11,161 bases of DNA from Methanobacterium sp. (lineage in GTDB: Archaea; Methanobacteriota; Methanobacteria; Methanobacteriales; Methanobacteriaceae). This document shows positions 10,838 through 11,161 of the stretch, in pieces. How positions within the stretch are numbered: position 1 is the stretch's first letter; every line of letters starts with the position of its first letter. Made by a program: the position numbers and the translations under genes. Under the pieces are notes generated by a model. It ran no database searches, was not told the DNA's origin, and saw only the letters and a program-made list of their open reading frames with translations. The stretch covers positions 1-11,161 of the forward strand of contig JAUNXM010000058.1 in NCBI GenBank assembly GCA_030539815.1. The letters are read 5' to 3'.

Positions 10838-11056
10838 TTATCCCGGGTATAAATTTTTACCGAAGCTTTCCCTCTTCTCTATCTTCCCATCTTCACTATG
10901 AATGAATACTTCAACGTTGTATCTTTTCCCCTCTTCTTCAGCAAATTCAATTGCCTTTTCTTTGGTGTCAAAATTTCCAGATGCCTTTACAGCCCCATCT
11001 CTTTTAACATCCCAACCCCCTTTTCTACCAGTCATTACATGGATATTAGCTGCCAT
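10838..11056 (-). CDS. DUF2188 small protein
   Basis: A 72-residue protein fitting the DUF2188 family: an opening strand IHVMTGRKGGWDVKRDG, then a helix KEKAIEFAEEEGKRYN (32-47), then VEVFIHSEDGKIEKRESFG and a short NLYPG tail. This is the compact strand-helix-strand form typical of the family, which is widespread in bacteria and archaea but has no established biochemical role. It is probably cytosolic. The ATG is well fixed by AGAGGTGATA (11061-11070), four bases upstream, the strongest ribosome binding site in the window. It converges on the deformylase-like gene. Confidence 0.8.
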   Translation of the reverse strand: MAANIHVMTGRKGGWDVKRDGAVKASGNFDTKEKAIEFAEEEGKRYNVEVFIHSEDGKIEKRESFGKNLYPG

Positions 11057-11060
11057 CTTT

Positions 11061-11101
11061 TATCACCTCTGATATTAATATTTATAATAATTAATATAAC
11101 A
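11061..11101 (-). promoter_or_regulatory. DUF2188 ribosome binding site and TATA-like box
   Basis: AGAGGTGATA (11061-11070) is an extended match to the 16S anti-Shine-Dalgarno sequence. A GTTATATTAA box on the minus strand (about 11092-11101) would start transcription near 11073, leaving a short leader that just contains the binding site. A nearer TTATAAATA box would start inside the site and is less likely. Confidence 0.5.
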
Positions 11102-11161
11102 ATACAACTAACTTTAAATACAAATCCTACTTTAACTTAGATACTTGTTATAATTTATTAA

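Overview
The window comes from a methanogenic archaeon of the order Methanobacteriales, most likely a mesophilic Methanobacterium-like species. The evidence is a cyclic 2,3-diphosphoglycerate synthetase gene, the archaeal aroA'/aroB' entry into the shikimate pathway, a UPF0058 protein, an archaeal-type aspartyl-tRNA synthetase, GGTGAT/GAGGTG ribosome binding sites, TATA-type promoters and very AT-rich intergenic DNA. It is mostly ordinary chromosomal core. I see no insertion sequence, phage, CRISPR array, tRNA or rRNA.

Layout. 1-2671 (minus): a three-gene unit transcribed as methyltransferase-fold protein, then aroA' (ADH synthase), then aroB' (3-dehydroquinate synthase II), ending in two AT-rich hairpins. 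2672-2846: a divergent promoter region with a long, nearly symmetric inverted repeat enclosing two mirror-image TATA-like elements. 2847-3464 (plus): coiled-coil plus four-helix membrane protein of unknown function. 3583-4821 (minus): HI0933/YhiN-type flavoprotein. 5041-6360 (minus): aspS, starting at TTG, with residues of the non-discriminating type. 6361-6762: the only gene-free stretch above 300 bases, holding a hairpin-forming element. 6763-8009 (minus): hisD broken into two overlapping frames. 8010-8261: a second divergent promoter region with two dyads. 8262-9998 (plus): UPF0058 protein followed by cpgS, probably one operon. 10138-10689 (plus): a divergent peptide-deformylase-fold protein. 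10699-10782: T-rich degenerate repeats. 10838-11056 (minus): small DUF2188 protein.

How the genes fit together. aroA' and aroB' make 3-dehydroquinate from aspartate semialdehyde and a sugar-phosphate-derived ketose, without the DAHP route. hisD should perform the last step of histidine synthesis but appears to have lost about 45-50 nt near its middle, so the zinc and catalytic residues are shared between two frames joined by an ATGA overlap. AspS probably charges both tRNA-Asp and tRNA-Asn, which implies a tRNA-dependent amidotransferase elsewhere. CpgS makes the cyclic 2,3-diphosphoglycerate solute.

No new multi-gene system is evident. The observations most worth checking are the split hisD, the deformylase-like protein that keeps metal ligands but lacks the first deformylase motif, the symmetric divergent promoter at 2705-2762, and the uncharacterised genes tied to aroA' and cpgS.
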